Assembly: GCA_017848795.1 (NCBI GenBank)
Contig: JAFIHG010000030.1
Span: forward strand, 41,203-105,202
Direction of reading: 5' to 3'
Origin: Candidatus Nanopelagicales bacterium
GTDB lineage: Bacteria > Actinomycetota > Actinomycetes > S36-B12 > CAIYMF01
DNA: 64,000 nucleotides
Below the pieces are notes generated by a model. That model saw only the letters and a list, made by a program, of their open reading frames with translations, did no database searches and was not told the DNA's origin. A program made the translations under genes and the position numbers. Each line of letters begins with the position of its first letter. Within the stretch, counting starts at the first letter, position 1. Below, one piece after another: positions 22,621 to 30,522 of the stretch.

Positions 22621-23319
22621 ATGGACGAGCGCCGCCCGGGCAGCCGCGAGGTGATCGCGCTGTTCCCGCTCGGCACCGTGCTGCTGCCCGGTGCCGGGTT
22701 GCCGCTGCACGTCTTCGAGCCGCGCTACCGCCAGCTGCTGCACGACCTCGAGGAGCGGGACGAGAACGCGCGTTGCTTCGGCGTCGTCGCGATCCGTTCC
22801 GGCCACGAGGTCGGGGAAGGCCGGGTACGCGCCCGCTACGACGTCGGCACCGCAGCGGTGCTGCGCGACGTCGAGTGGCTGCCCGACGGCCGCGCCCGGG
22901 TGCTCGCGGTGGGCGGTCAGCGCTTCCGCGTCCTCACCGACGTGCCGGGGGCGCCGTACGACCAGGCGGAGGTCGAGTGGCTCACCGACGTCGACCAACG
23001 GGACACGTCAGCAAGCGCGGAGGCCGGAGGAACCACCCCGGTGCGCGAGCTGGTGGCCGCGGAGCTGGCGCGCTACCAGGCGGCGTTCGGTGCGATGGGG
23101 CCGCCGGCACTCCCGGAGGACCCCGCGGCGGCGTCCTGGGCGGTGGCCGGGGCGATGGTGCTCGACCTCGCCGACCGGCAGGCGCTGCTCGAGGCACCGG
23201 ACCCCACGAGCCGGTTGCGCGCCGAGCACGCCCTGCTGCGCCGGGAGATCGCCCTGGTACGCACGCTGCGCTCACGTCCGGCGGTCGAGCTGCCGCGCGA
23301 CCCGGGCGGGCTGAACTGA
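22621..23319 (+). CDS. Lon N-terminal (substrate-binding) domain protein
   Basis: 232 residues. The PUA-like LonSB domain starts at once with IALFPLGTVLLPGAGLPLHVFEPRYR, the hallmark of this domain, followed by FGVVAIRSGHEVGEG. There is no AAA or protease domain, so it is a stand-alone Lon-N protein as in many actinobacteria; its role is unproven. ATG start at 22621. The next gene begins one base after its stop, so the two are co-transcribed. Confidence 0.88.
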   Translation: MDERRPGSREVIALFPLGTVLLPGAGLPLHVFEPRYRQLLHDLEERDENARCFGVVAIRSGHEVGEGRVRARYDVGTAAVLRDVEWLPDGRARVLAVGGQRFRVLTDVPGAPYDQAEVEWLTDVDQRDTSASAEAGGTTPVRELVAAELARYQAAFGAMGPPALPEDPAAASWAVAGAMVLDLADRQALLEAPDPTSRLRAEHALLRREIALVRTLRSRPAVELPRDPGGLN

Positions 23320-23320
23320 G

Positions 23321-23809
23321 GTGGCGCGCAAGGCGGCGGGCACGCCCGCGACCGTCGCACTCACCCGCGCCGGGGTCGCGTTCAGCACGCACGAGTACGT
23401 GCACGACCCGCGCGCCGGCTCGTACGGCCAGGAGGCGGCCGACCTGCTCGGGCTCCCCGCCGCGCAGGTGTTCAAGACGTTGCTCGCCGACGTCGACGGT
23501 GCGCTGGTGGTCGCGGTCGTACCGGTGACCGGCACCCTGGACCTGAAGGCACTGGCGGCCGCGGCCGGCGGCAAGCGGGCGGCGATGGCCGACCCGGCCC
23601 GCGCCGAGCGGATCACCGGCTACGTCATCGGCGGCATCAGCCCCCTGGGCCAGAAGCGCGCGCTGGCGACGTTCCTCGATGCCAGCGCGCAGGCGTACGA
23701 CACCGTGTACGTCAGCGGTGGGCGGCGCGGGCTCGACCTCGGGCTCGCCCCCGAGGACCTGCGGCGCCTGACCGGCGCCTCGTACGCGGCGATCGGCGCC
23801 AGATCATAG
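23321..23809 (+). CDS. ybaK: Cys-tRNA(Pro)/Cys deacylase, YbaK/EbsC family
   Basis: 162 residues, standard length. YbaK-type enzymes hydrolyse mischarged Cys-tRNA(Pro) in trans. Conserved features are VFKTLLADVDG (catalytic Lys), LKALAAAAGGKRAAMAD and YVIGGISPLGQKR near the C-terminal half. GTG start at 23321 immediately after the Lon-domain gene. Its last 6 bases overlap the convergent DUF389 gene. Confidence 0.93.
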   Translation: MARKAAGTPATVALTRAGVAFSTHEYVHDPRAGSYGQEAADLLGLPAAQVFKTLLADVDGALVVAVVPVTGTLDLKALAAAAGGKRAAMADPARAERITGYVIGGISPLGQKRALATFLDASAQAYDTVYVSGGRRGLDLGLAPEDLRRLTGASYAAIGARS

Positions 23810-24754
23810 TCGTCGGCCCAGCCGGGACCGGCGGATGGACACCCGCGACCACAGCGCGCGCTGCAGCGCGAGCGTGAGCCAGCCGGCCAGCGCCATGCCG
23901 GTGATGTTGATCGCCAGCTGCTCCGCGCTGCCGCTCACCTCGTTCCACGCGCCGACCGCGATGCCCAGCGCGACGTTGCCCGCGGCGGGCACCGTGGTGA
24001 CGGAGATGAACACGCCGGACAGCCCGCCCAGCCGGGCCGAGGTGATCGACAGCACCCCGGCCGCGGCCGCGATCACCGCCACGATGAACGACCACTTGTC
24101 CGGGTGGTAGATGAACGAGGTCTCGGTGCGCGCGCTCGTGAGGTTCGCGTACGACACCCAGCCCAGCCCCCGGGCGGCGAGCGCGAGCAGCATGGTCACG
24201 ACGATGGCCGCGAGGAAGCCCAGCACGAGGGTGCGCAGCGCGTACCCGAACAGCCGGTAACGACGGCGTACCAGCGCGACGCCCAGCGCCGCGATCGCGC
24301 CGAACTCCGGGCCGAGCACCATCGCCCCGATCACGAGCACCTGCGAGTCGAGGATGATCGCGATCGCGGCGAGCAGCGTGGCGAGCGTCATGAAGTTCAG
24401 GTACGTCCAGTTGAGCTCGCTGTCGTCGTACGCCCGCTGCACCACCTCGGGCCAGACGACCGCGTCGGCGCCGCTCCCCGGTTCGCGCAGCTGGGCCTGC
24501 AGCCCGGGCCGCGAGATCCAGGTCTCGACCGGCTCCAGCAGCACCGATCCGTGCTCGGGCACGCCGAGCTCGACGAGCCGCTCGGACAGGTCGTCGGCGC
24601 CCTCCCGGGCGACCTGCGCGACGACGACGTCGCCGGCCGGCAGGAGCGCGGCGTCCCGGTACAGCGCCAGGTTGCTCACGCTCTCACTGCCGCGCAGCTC
24701 GGCCAGCACGCGGTCGGTGAGGCGCGCCTCGGCGTGGACGGTCAGGCGCAGCAC
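23804..24754 (-). CDS. DUF389 (TIGR00341-type) membrane protein
   Basis: 316 residues. About 110 N-terminal residues form a soluble domain, followed by roughly six membrane helices. The family core is DSQVLVIGAMVLGPEFGAIAALGVAL, then FIVAVIAAAAGVLSITSARLGGLSGVFISVTTVPAAGN. Function is unknown. GTG start at 24754 (VLRLTVHAEA); a longer frame upstream has no support. Confidence 0.85.
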   Translation of the reverse strand: MLRLTVHAEARLTDRVLAELRGSESVSNLALYRDAALLPAGDVVVAQVAREGADDLSERLVELGVPEHGSVLLEPVETWISRPGLQAQLREPGSGADAVVWPEVVQRAYDDSELNWTYLNFMTLATLLAAIAIILDSQVLVIGAMVLGPEFGAIAALGVALVRRRYRLFGYALRTLVLGFLAAIVVTMLLALAARGLGWVSYANLTSARTETSFIYHPDKWSFIVAVIAAAAGVLSITSARLGGLSGVFISVTTVPAAGNVALGIAVGAWNEVSGSAEQLAINITGMALAGWLTLALQRALWSRVSIRRSRLGRRL

Positions 24755-24926
24755 GCGCCCATGCTGGCCCACCCGTGAGCGCTGGTCGCCGCGCAACGCC
24801 GGTGGCGCCGGGCGCGGCAACCCGTTGGAAGTCGTGGCCGGTTGTCCGGAATGCTCGGGGGCGGAGCGCGGTTGACGCGCGGGCGGGGGACGTACGGCGC
24901 AGCGACGCCAGGAGGGACCCGAAGCG

Positions 24927-25832
24927 GTGTCGAGACGCGGGTGGCTGCTGTTCGCGGCGATGTGCCTGCTGTGGGGCATCCCGTACCTGTTCATCAGCAT
25001 CGCGCTGCGCGACATGCCGCCCACCACGCTGGTGTTCCTGCGCACCGGTGTCGCGGCGGTGCTGCTGCTCCCGCTCGCGCTGCGGCGCGGCGCGCTGCGC
25101 CCCGCGCTCGGCCACTGGAAGGCGGTGCTCGCCTTCGCCGCGCTCGAGGTGACGATCCCCTGGCTGCTGCTGTTCCGCGCGCAGACCCGGCTGACCAGTT
25201 CGATGGCCGGGCTGCTGATCGCCGCCGTACCGCTGGTGGCGGCCCTGCTCGCCTGGGCGACGCGTTCGGCCGACCGGCTCGACCGGCGCCGGCTGCTGGG
25301 GTTGCTGGTCGGGCTGGCCGGTGTCGCGGTGCTGGTGGGGATCGACGTACGCGGCAACGACGTGCTCGCGGTGCTGGAGATGGGCGGCGTGGTGCTCGGC
25401 TACGCGATCGCGCCGTGGATCGTCGCGCGCTGGCTGGGTGCCGTACCGAGCCTCGGCGTCATCGCCCTCGCCATGGGGTTCACCGCACTGGTGTACGCGC
25501 CGGTCGCGGGGCCGCAGCTGGGATCGGTCAACTGGTCGATCTCCGCCGTCGCGTCGGTCGGAGTGCTGGCCGTGCTGTGCACCGCGCTCGCGTTCCTGTT
25601 GTTCTTCGCGCTCATCGCCGAGGTCGGCGCAACCCGTTCGGTCGTGATCACCTACATCAACCCGGCCGTCGCCCTCGTGCTCGGGGTGATCGTGCTCAGC
25701 GAGCCGCTGACCGTGGGAATCCTGATCGGCTTCCCGCTGGTGCTGGCCGGTTCGATCCTCGCCACCGCCCGCCCGCGGGCACGTCCGGTGGACCTCGAGG
25801 TGCCCAGCTCCCCCACCGCGGTTCGCTCCTGA
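24927..25832 (+). CDS. EamA/DMT-family transporter
   Basis: 301 residues with ten predicted helices in two EamA repeats. The first repeat begins LFAAMCLLWGIPYLFISIAL, and the second ends INPAVALVLGVIVLSEPLTVG with the usual Glu. DMT exporters move amino acids or other metabolites; the substrate here is unknown. GTG start at 24927 follows AGGAGG by about 11 bases. It is divergent from the DUF389 gene and convergent with a methyltransferase. Confidence 0.88.
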   Translation: MSRRGWLLFAAMCLLWGIPYLFISIALRDMPPTTLVFLRTGVAAVLLLPLALRRGALRPALGHWKAVLAFAALEVTIPWLLLFRAQTRLTSSMAGLLIAAVPLVAALLAWATRSADRLDRRRLLGLLVGLAGVAVLVGIDVRGNDVLAVLEMGGVVLGYAIAPWIVARWLGAVPSLGVIALAMGFTALVYAPVAGPQLGSVNWSISAVASVGVLAVLCTALAFLLFFALIAEVGATRSVVITYINPAVALVLGVIVLSEPLTVGILIGFPLVLAGSILATARPRARPVDLEVPSSPTAVRS

Positions 25833-25836
25833 ACCG

Positions 25837-25865
25837 GCGCACCCACCGCTAGCGGGCCGGTGCGC
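25837..25865. terminator. Hairpin between convergent genes
   Basis: Arms GCGCACC and GGTGCGC flank an inner perfect palindrome CCGCTAGCGG. It starts 4 bases after the EamA stop and covers the stop of the convergent methyltransferase, so it is a plausible bidirectional terminator. Confidence 0.5.
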
Positions 25866-26577
25866 GCAGGTACGCCATGCCGCCCTCCCGCCACACCTGC
25901 ACGTCCTCGCCCAGTGCGGCCCGGGCCGCCGCCGCGAGCTCGGTCACCCGGCGCGGCGGCGCCGTCTCACCGGCCGCGTGGAGCAGCCGCAGCACCGGTC
26001 CGGCCAGCGGCGGCCCGGAGACCAGCGACGTCGCCCACAGGCTGCCGCCCGGGGCCCGCTGCTCACCCAGCACGCGCAGCAGCCGCTGCGGGTCCGCGAA
26101 CAGGTGCAGCACGCCGTACGACACGACGGTGGCGAACGACGCCGGCCGGAACGGCAGGTCGAACAGGTCCGCCTGCACGAGTACGACCCGCCCCGGGTCG
26201 AGCGGGCCGAGCCGTGCAGCGGCGCGGGCGAGCATCCCCGCGGAACGGTCCACGAGCACCAGTCGCCGGGCACTGTCGCGGTACGCGCCCGCGGTGAACA
26301 GCGTGGTGCCGCAACCCGCGTCGAGCAGCGGTCCGTCGCCGTGGGTGAGGGCTTGGGCGGCGAACCGCTCGTACGACGCGACGGACGAGCCCCAGACGAA
26401 CCGGTTGTACGCCCAGTTGCCGACCAGCCGGTCGTAGGCGCGGGCGTACCGGTCGTACCGGCGCGCCGGCGACTGCTCGCGTACCGCCGAGAACCACCCC
26501 TTGCCCGTCGCGCGCAGCTCACGCCCCGGGGTGAGGCGAGCGGCCAGCCATTCGGGGGGCTCCCGTTCGTTGATCAT
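25849..26577 (-). CDS. Class I SAM-dependent methyltransferase
   Basis: 242 residues. SAM-binding motif I is PLLDAGCGTTLFTAGAY, motif II VLVDRSAGML and motif IV VLVQADLFDLPF, a UbiE/methyltransferase-11 pattern. The acceptor is unknown. The ATG at 26577 lies inside the palindromic TTGATCATGA repeat, which supplies the first codons (MINE); an internal start is therefore possible, and the real N-terminus is uncertain. Confidence 0.8.
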   Translation of the reverse strand: MINEREPPEWLAARLTPGRELRATGKGWFSAVREQSPARRYDRYARAYDRLVGNWAYNRFVWGSSVASYERFAAQALTHGDGPLLDAGCGTTLFTAGAYRDSARRLVLVDRSAGMLARAAARLGPLDPGRVVLVQADLFDLPFRPASFATVVSYGVLHLFADPQRLLRVLGEQRAPGGSLWATSLVSGPPLAGPVLRLLHAAGETAPPRRVTELAAAARAALGEDVQVWREGGMAYLRAPAR

Positions 26578-26628
26578 GACGTCGTCGGTCCCATCGGCGC
26601 GAAGAGACCCACGATCGCATGATCGACC
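26569..26628. repeat. Degenerate copy of the TTGATCATGA palindromic repeat
   Basis: A left arm at 26569-26590 (TTGATCATGACGTCGT) faces a diverged right arm at 26606-26628 (GACCCACGATCGCATGATCG). It matches the arms at 8.9 and 51.8 kb and overlaps the start of the methyltransferase gene. Confidence 0.75.
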
Positions 26629-26633
26629 GCCTG

Positions 26634-26876
26634 CTACACCAGGTCGGGTCGTGCTTCGTCCGCCGTCGGTACGGGCGCGACGACGGGTTCGCCGCTGCCG
26701 CTGGGGACCAACCGGCACAGCACGACGTACAGTGCGAGGTCCGGATTGTTGTAGCGGCTGTGGGCCAGTTCGCCCCCGAGCCGGGTATCGACGCGTCCGT
26801 CGGGGAGGTCGATCGAGTGGTCTGCGCGTCGATCGCCATGCCACTCACTTCCGCGGTCTTCCGGTTCGGTCAACAA
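26634..26876 (-). CDS. Short hypothetical protein, doubtful
   Basis: An 80-codon frame (TTG start in the longest form; no good ribosome site) whose C-terminal part, from DHSIDLPDGRVDTRLGGE to ALYVVLCRLVPSGSG, has strong third-position GC and ordinary composition. It occupies most of the 366-bp gap between two divergent methyltransferase genes. No family is recognised. It may be a real small gene, the tail of a lost one, or chance. Confidence 0.3.
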   Translation of the reverse strand: MLTEPEDRGSEWHGDRRADHSIDLPDGRVDTRLGGELAHSRYNNPDLALYVVLCRLVPSGSGEPVVAPVPTADEARPDLV

Positions 26877-26943
26877 CGCGTGACGTCAGAGTAGGACTGC
26901 CGGTGCGGCCCGGCAACGGCCCGGCGACTGATAGAACTCGCCC

Positions 26944-27753
26944 GTGACGGTCCCCGACGACACCTACACCCACGGCCATGCCGACAGCGTGCTGCGTTCG
27001 CACCGGCGGCGTACCGCCGCGGACTCCTGCGGGTACCTGCTCGCCGCGCTGCGCCCGGGCCAGCGCCTGCTCGACGTCGGCTGCGGGCCCGGCACGATCA
27101 CGGTCGACCTGGCCGCCCGGGTGTCGCCGGGACCGGTCGTCGGGCTCGACCGCAGCGCGGACCCGCTCGCCGAGGCCCGTTCGCTCGCAACGGCTTCCGG
27201 CGTCAGCAACGTCAGCTTCGAGGTCGGTGACGTCTACCGGCTGCCGTACCCGGACGGTTCGTTCGACGTCGTGCACGCCCACCAGGTGCTGCAGCACCTG
27301 AGCGATCCCGTTGCGGCGCTGCGGGAGATGCGCCGGGTGTGCGTCCCGGGTGGCTGGATCGCCGTACGCGACGCGGACTACGCCGCGATGAGCTGGTATC
27401 CCCTCGACCCGCGCCTGGACCGGTGGCTCGAGCTCTACCACCAGGTCGCCCGTGCGAACGACGCCGAACCGGACACGGGCCGGCGCCTGCTGTCCTGGGC
27501 GAAAGCCGCCGGGCTGACCGGGATCACCGCCACGGCATCGGTGTGGTGCTACGCCAGTGCTGAGGACCGCTCGTGGTGGGGCGGGCTGTGGGCCGACCGG
27601 ATCCTCGACTCGGCAATGGCCGAGCAGGCGCTGGCGACCGGGCTCGCGACGCCCGCCGAGCTGGCCGAGATCTCCGCTGCGTGGCGCGCCTGGGCCGCGC
27701 AGGACGACGGCTGGTTCGCGGTGCTGCACGGCGAGGTGCTCGCACGCGGGTGA
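26944..27753 (+). CDS. UbiE/COQ5-type methyltransferase
   Basis: 269 residues. Motif I RLLDVGCGPGTITVDLA, the acidic loop VVGLDRSADPL and the post-motif segment DGSFDVVHAHQVLQHL with EMRRVCVPGGWIAVRD give a clear class I fold of the methyltransferase-11 group. The substrate is unknown. GTG start at 26944. It is followed 47 bp later by a secreted-protein gene on the same strand. Confidence 0.88.
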   Translation: MTVPDDTYTHGHADSVLRSHRRRTAADSCGYLLAALRPGQRLLDVGCGPGTITVDLAARVSPGPVVGLDRSADPLAEARSLATASGVSNVSFEVGDVYRLPYPDGSFDVVHAHQVLQHLSDPVAALREMRRVCVPGGWIAVRDADYAAMSWYPLDPRLDRWLELYHQVARANDAEPDTGRRLLSWAKAAGLTGITATASVWCYASAEDRSWWGGLWADRILDSAMAEQALATGLATPAELAEISAAWRAWAAQDDGWFAVLHGEVLARG

Positions 27754-27800
27754 ACCTCCCTGGTCACCCGCGTTGACGTGGTGTGGCAAGATCGCAAAGC

Positions 27801-29324
27801 ATGATCAGCTCGGGTCTCGGACGCGCGTACGGCTTTCGCCTGCTCCTCCCCTTCGTACTCGCTGCGGCGCTCACCTTCTCCGCGCTCGGCGCGGTCGCAC
27901 CCGCTCGCGCCGCCGGCGCTCATCACCTCACCGCCTGGACCTTCGAGGTCGAGGTGATCGAGGAGTGGTCCGCGAACGGGTACGACGAGAAGTTCACGGC
28001 CAGCTACGCGGCCGCTTCTCTCGAGTCGTACGACATGACCTGGACGGGAAGCCGCAACGGCTCCGCGCGCTTCCCCTGCCCCGGAGGCGGCGTGAATGGC
28101 TACGACATCGAGGGCGAGGGCAGCGGAGCGGGCGAGTTCCGGCCGGGTGTCGCGTACGCCGAGGAGTGGGACGTCGACCCGGAGCAGGACTGGGTGAGTT
28201 TCGTCAGCTTCCCCGAGGGTGGCTACACCACGGCCGGCACCTCGCTGAACTGCGACGGCACGGCCTCCGGTGCCACTTTCGGCACGGAGGGCCCGGTCGC
28301 GGCCGTGGTCTTCCTGCCCGGAACCGAGGAGGAGCTGCGCAGTCTCCCGGTCGGCACCGAGCGCACTGGTACGCACACGCGGACCAGCACCGACGCCGAG
28401 GGCCGAGTCGCCGGGACGACCACGGTGCAGTTCACGGCGCGCAAGGGCCGCGCCACCGACAGCAGCAGGTGCAACGATCCCGGCGCCGTGCGGCGCTACA
28501 CCGCCGTGGACGCGACCGGCAGGCTCGCCGTGACGGCGTTGCCCGACCCGACGCTCGGCGAGCTGACCCTCGGGGTCGGCTGGTGCCTGACCGACGCCGG
28601 AGCGCGGATCGCCGACCAGCCCAAGCCGAACGCGTGGGCCTCCACGACGGCGAACTGGGGATTCCTCGGCGCGCTGGAGCACACCGGCATCCGGCTGCGC
28701 CACACCGAGCCGAAGCTCACCATCGGCCAGCGGTACGTCAACGCGCACAGCCGGTTCTCCTTCGAGCTGAGCCCGGCGCTGATGCTGGTGAACTTCGCTC
28801 CGACCGGCAAGCTCGTCACGAAGCTGGGCAAGACCCTGAAGAAGGGCAGCAAACAGCTGAAGAAGCTGGACAAGCGGCTCACACGTGCGAAGACGAAAGT
28901 GGACAAGAAGCACGCCAAGCTGCTGCTGACGCGCTACAAGCGCAACTTCGCGCGCGAGTTCAACCGCGAGGCGCGGATCGCGATCCTCTGGCACGCCGAG
29001 CGGTTGCGCGAGAAGGTCCACAAGGTGATCCGGCGGATCCCGGTCGCCCGCAAGCCGCTGCGGAAGGCGTTCGACAAGGCACTCGACAAGAGCGCCGACC
29101 AGCTGAGCCGCTCGGTCACGCGTGCGACCCGGCCGTATCGGCTGGCCGGCCACTACGGCCCGCGGATCATCCGGGACGCCGTGCTGCGCCTGGCCACCGT
29201 CTCGGTCCCGGTATGGGACGCGCGGGTCGCGCTCTCGGTCTCGGACGACGGAACTGCGTACGTGGACGACCGGTCCACCTCGCACAAGCCGTTCACCGTC
29301 AAGACGAAGTTGACCCGACGCTAG
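27801..29324 (+). CDS. Secreted protein of unknown function with Lys-rich C-terminal half
   Basis: 507 residues from ATG 27801. A Sec signal peptide is clear: basic start, hydrophobic core LLLPFVLAAALTFSAL and an ARA-AGA cleavage site near residue 36. The mature N-terminal half is beta-rich and polar. From about residue 340 to 460 the protein turns strongly basic and probably helical (TLKKGSKQLKKLDKRLTRAK). I recognise no family. The 3' end overlaps the convergent mcrC gene by 26 bp. Confidence 0.72.
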   Translation: MISSGLGRAYGFRLLLPFVLAAALTFSALGAVAPARAAGAHHLTAWTFEVEVIEEWSANGYDEKFTASYAAASLESYDMTWTGSRNGSARFPCPGGGVNGYDIEGEGSGAGEFRPGVAYAEEWDVDPEQDWVSFVSFPEGGYTTAGTSLNCDGTASGATFGTEGPVAAVVFLPGTEEELRSLPVGTERTGTHTRTSTDAEGRVAGTTTVQFTARKGRATDSSRCNDPGAVRRYTAVDATGRLAVTALPDPTLGELTLGVGWCLTDAGARIADQPKPNAWASTTANWGFLGALEHTGIRLRHTEPKLTIGQRYVNAHSRFSFELSPALMLVNFAPTGKLVTKLGKTLKKGSKQLKKLDKRLTRAKTKVDKKHAKLLLTRYKRNFAREFNREARIAILWHAERLREKVHKVIRRIPVARKPLRKAFDKALDKSADQLSRSVTRATRPYRLAGHYGPRIIRDAVLRLATVSVPVWDARVALSVSDDGTAYVDDRSTSHKPFTVKTKLTRR

Positions 29325-30522
29325 TCACCATCTGTCGGGTGCCCCTGCCCAGCGCCGTGCGGTGCATCAGAGCAGCCAGCTCGTCGAGCCGGCCGAGCAG
29401 GTCAGTCGGCGACAGCGACAAATCGAGGGCGTGGGCGTGGATCGTCACCGCCGCGCCGCGGATCCGGTAGCGCTGCGCTGTCTCGTTGCCCTTGGCGTAC
29501 AGCAGGTGTCCGTCCGGCAGCCTGAGAGCGGTGCAGTATGCGAGCAGTTGGTAGACATCCGCGTTCGGGTATCCCGCGGGGCGCTCCGCCTTGTACTTCG
29601 CGTCGAGGACCGCGAGTGGGCGGTGCTGGTCGTGCTGCCACACGAGGTCCGGTCGCAGCGGTACGCGCGCGTCCGCGTCGAGCGACCAGTCCCTGGGCTG
29701 AAGACTGACCTCACCCTCGATGCTCGAAAGTGCCCGCTGCAACTCGCGGCAGACGAAGTCCTCGAACACCGTGGCCATGTCGAGTACGAACCCGGTCGCC
29801 GTCACCGCCGAGCCGCGATGCTCGAACGACGAGCCGGCGAGCACCAGCTCGGCCAGGTGCAGGGCATCGACGTAGTGCGCGTTGAGCCGGGACGGGTGCC
29901 AGTCACCCGCCGGCCCGGCCACGCCCGCGTCACTGAGGCGCACCTCGAGGCGGGTCAACCGGTGACGCAGCGGGTGCGGGAGCCCGGCGACGCGCAGCAG
30001 CCTCCGAGACGCGTGACGCAGCAACCGGTTCTCGGCGATGTCGACCGTGTAGTCGTCGTACCGGACCTCGATGGGCACGGCCATGGCGAAGCGCCGGCGC
30101 AACTGGTCGGCCTCCCGGATCCGTCCCCGGACGACGGGAAGCGCCTCGGTCACCTCCCGGTAGCCCTGTAGCAGCCCTGCTCGGGTGGCGCGCTCGGCGA
30201 GGCGTGTGAACGACTCGGCGATCGCCACGAGCAGATCCGGCGCCGGGGACGCGGTCACCGGCTCGTCGCGCCAGTCGGCACCGCGGGTCGACCAGCCGAG
30301 CAGGAACATCACCCGATCGATCGGCACCTTCGGCGCGACCCGTACCTCGACGCGTCCTACGCGTACCGCCCCGACCTTGGAGGTGGGCCGCAACTCCCAG
30401 GCGTCGGTGCCCGGTAGGTGACGGGCGTCCACCAGCCCGGTGTCTGCCAGCGCCTGTCCGGCGACAGCGTCGAGGTAGGTGACCTGCGGCTCGCCGTTCT
30501 CGACAAGGTCGACACGCGTCAT
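29299..30522 (-). CDS. mcrC: McrC-type nuclease subunit of a McrBC restriction system
   Basis: 407 residues. McrC partners the McrB NTPase; together they cut DNA carrying modified cytosines. The N-terminal part is the McrC beta-domain, and the C-terminal part holds a PD-(D/E)XK nuclease: RPDLVW (Asp292), then LAVLDAKYKAE (Asp307, Lys309) and the conserved Gln in VYQLLAYC. The start overlaps the mcrB stop as ATGA. This pair marks the left edge of the defence island. Confidence 0.92.
   Translation of the reverse strand: MTRVDLVENGEPQVTYLDAVAGQALADTGLVDARHLPGTDAWELRPTSKVGAVRVGRVEVRVAPKVPIDRVMFLLGWSTRGADWRDEPVTASPAPDLLVAIAESFTRLAERATRAGLLQGYREVTEALPVVRGRIREADQLRRRFAMAVPIEVRYDDYTVDIAENRLLRHASRRLLRVAGLPHPLRHRLTRLEVRLSDAGVAGPAGDWHPSRLNAHYVDALHLAELVLAGSSFEHRGSAVTATGFVLDMATVFEDFVCRELQRALSSIEGEVSLQPRDWSLDADARVPLRPDLVWQHDQHRPLAVLDAKYKAERPAGYPNADVYQLLAYCTALRLPDGHLLYAKGNETAQRYRIRGAAVTIHAHALDLSLSPTDLLGRLDELAALMHRTALGRGTRQMVTSVGSTSS

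Noticed and set aside
26519..26848. 109-codon frame on the minus strand in the gap between the two methyltransferases
   Set aside because: It is Ser/Thr/Arg-rich, runs through the palindromic repeat, and overlaps another frame with better codon use.
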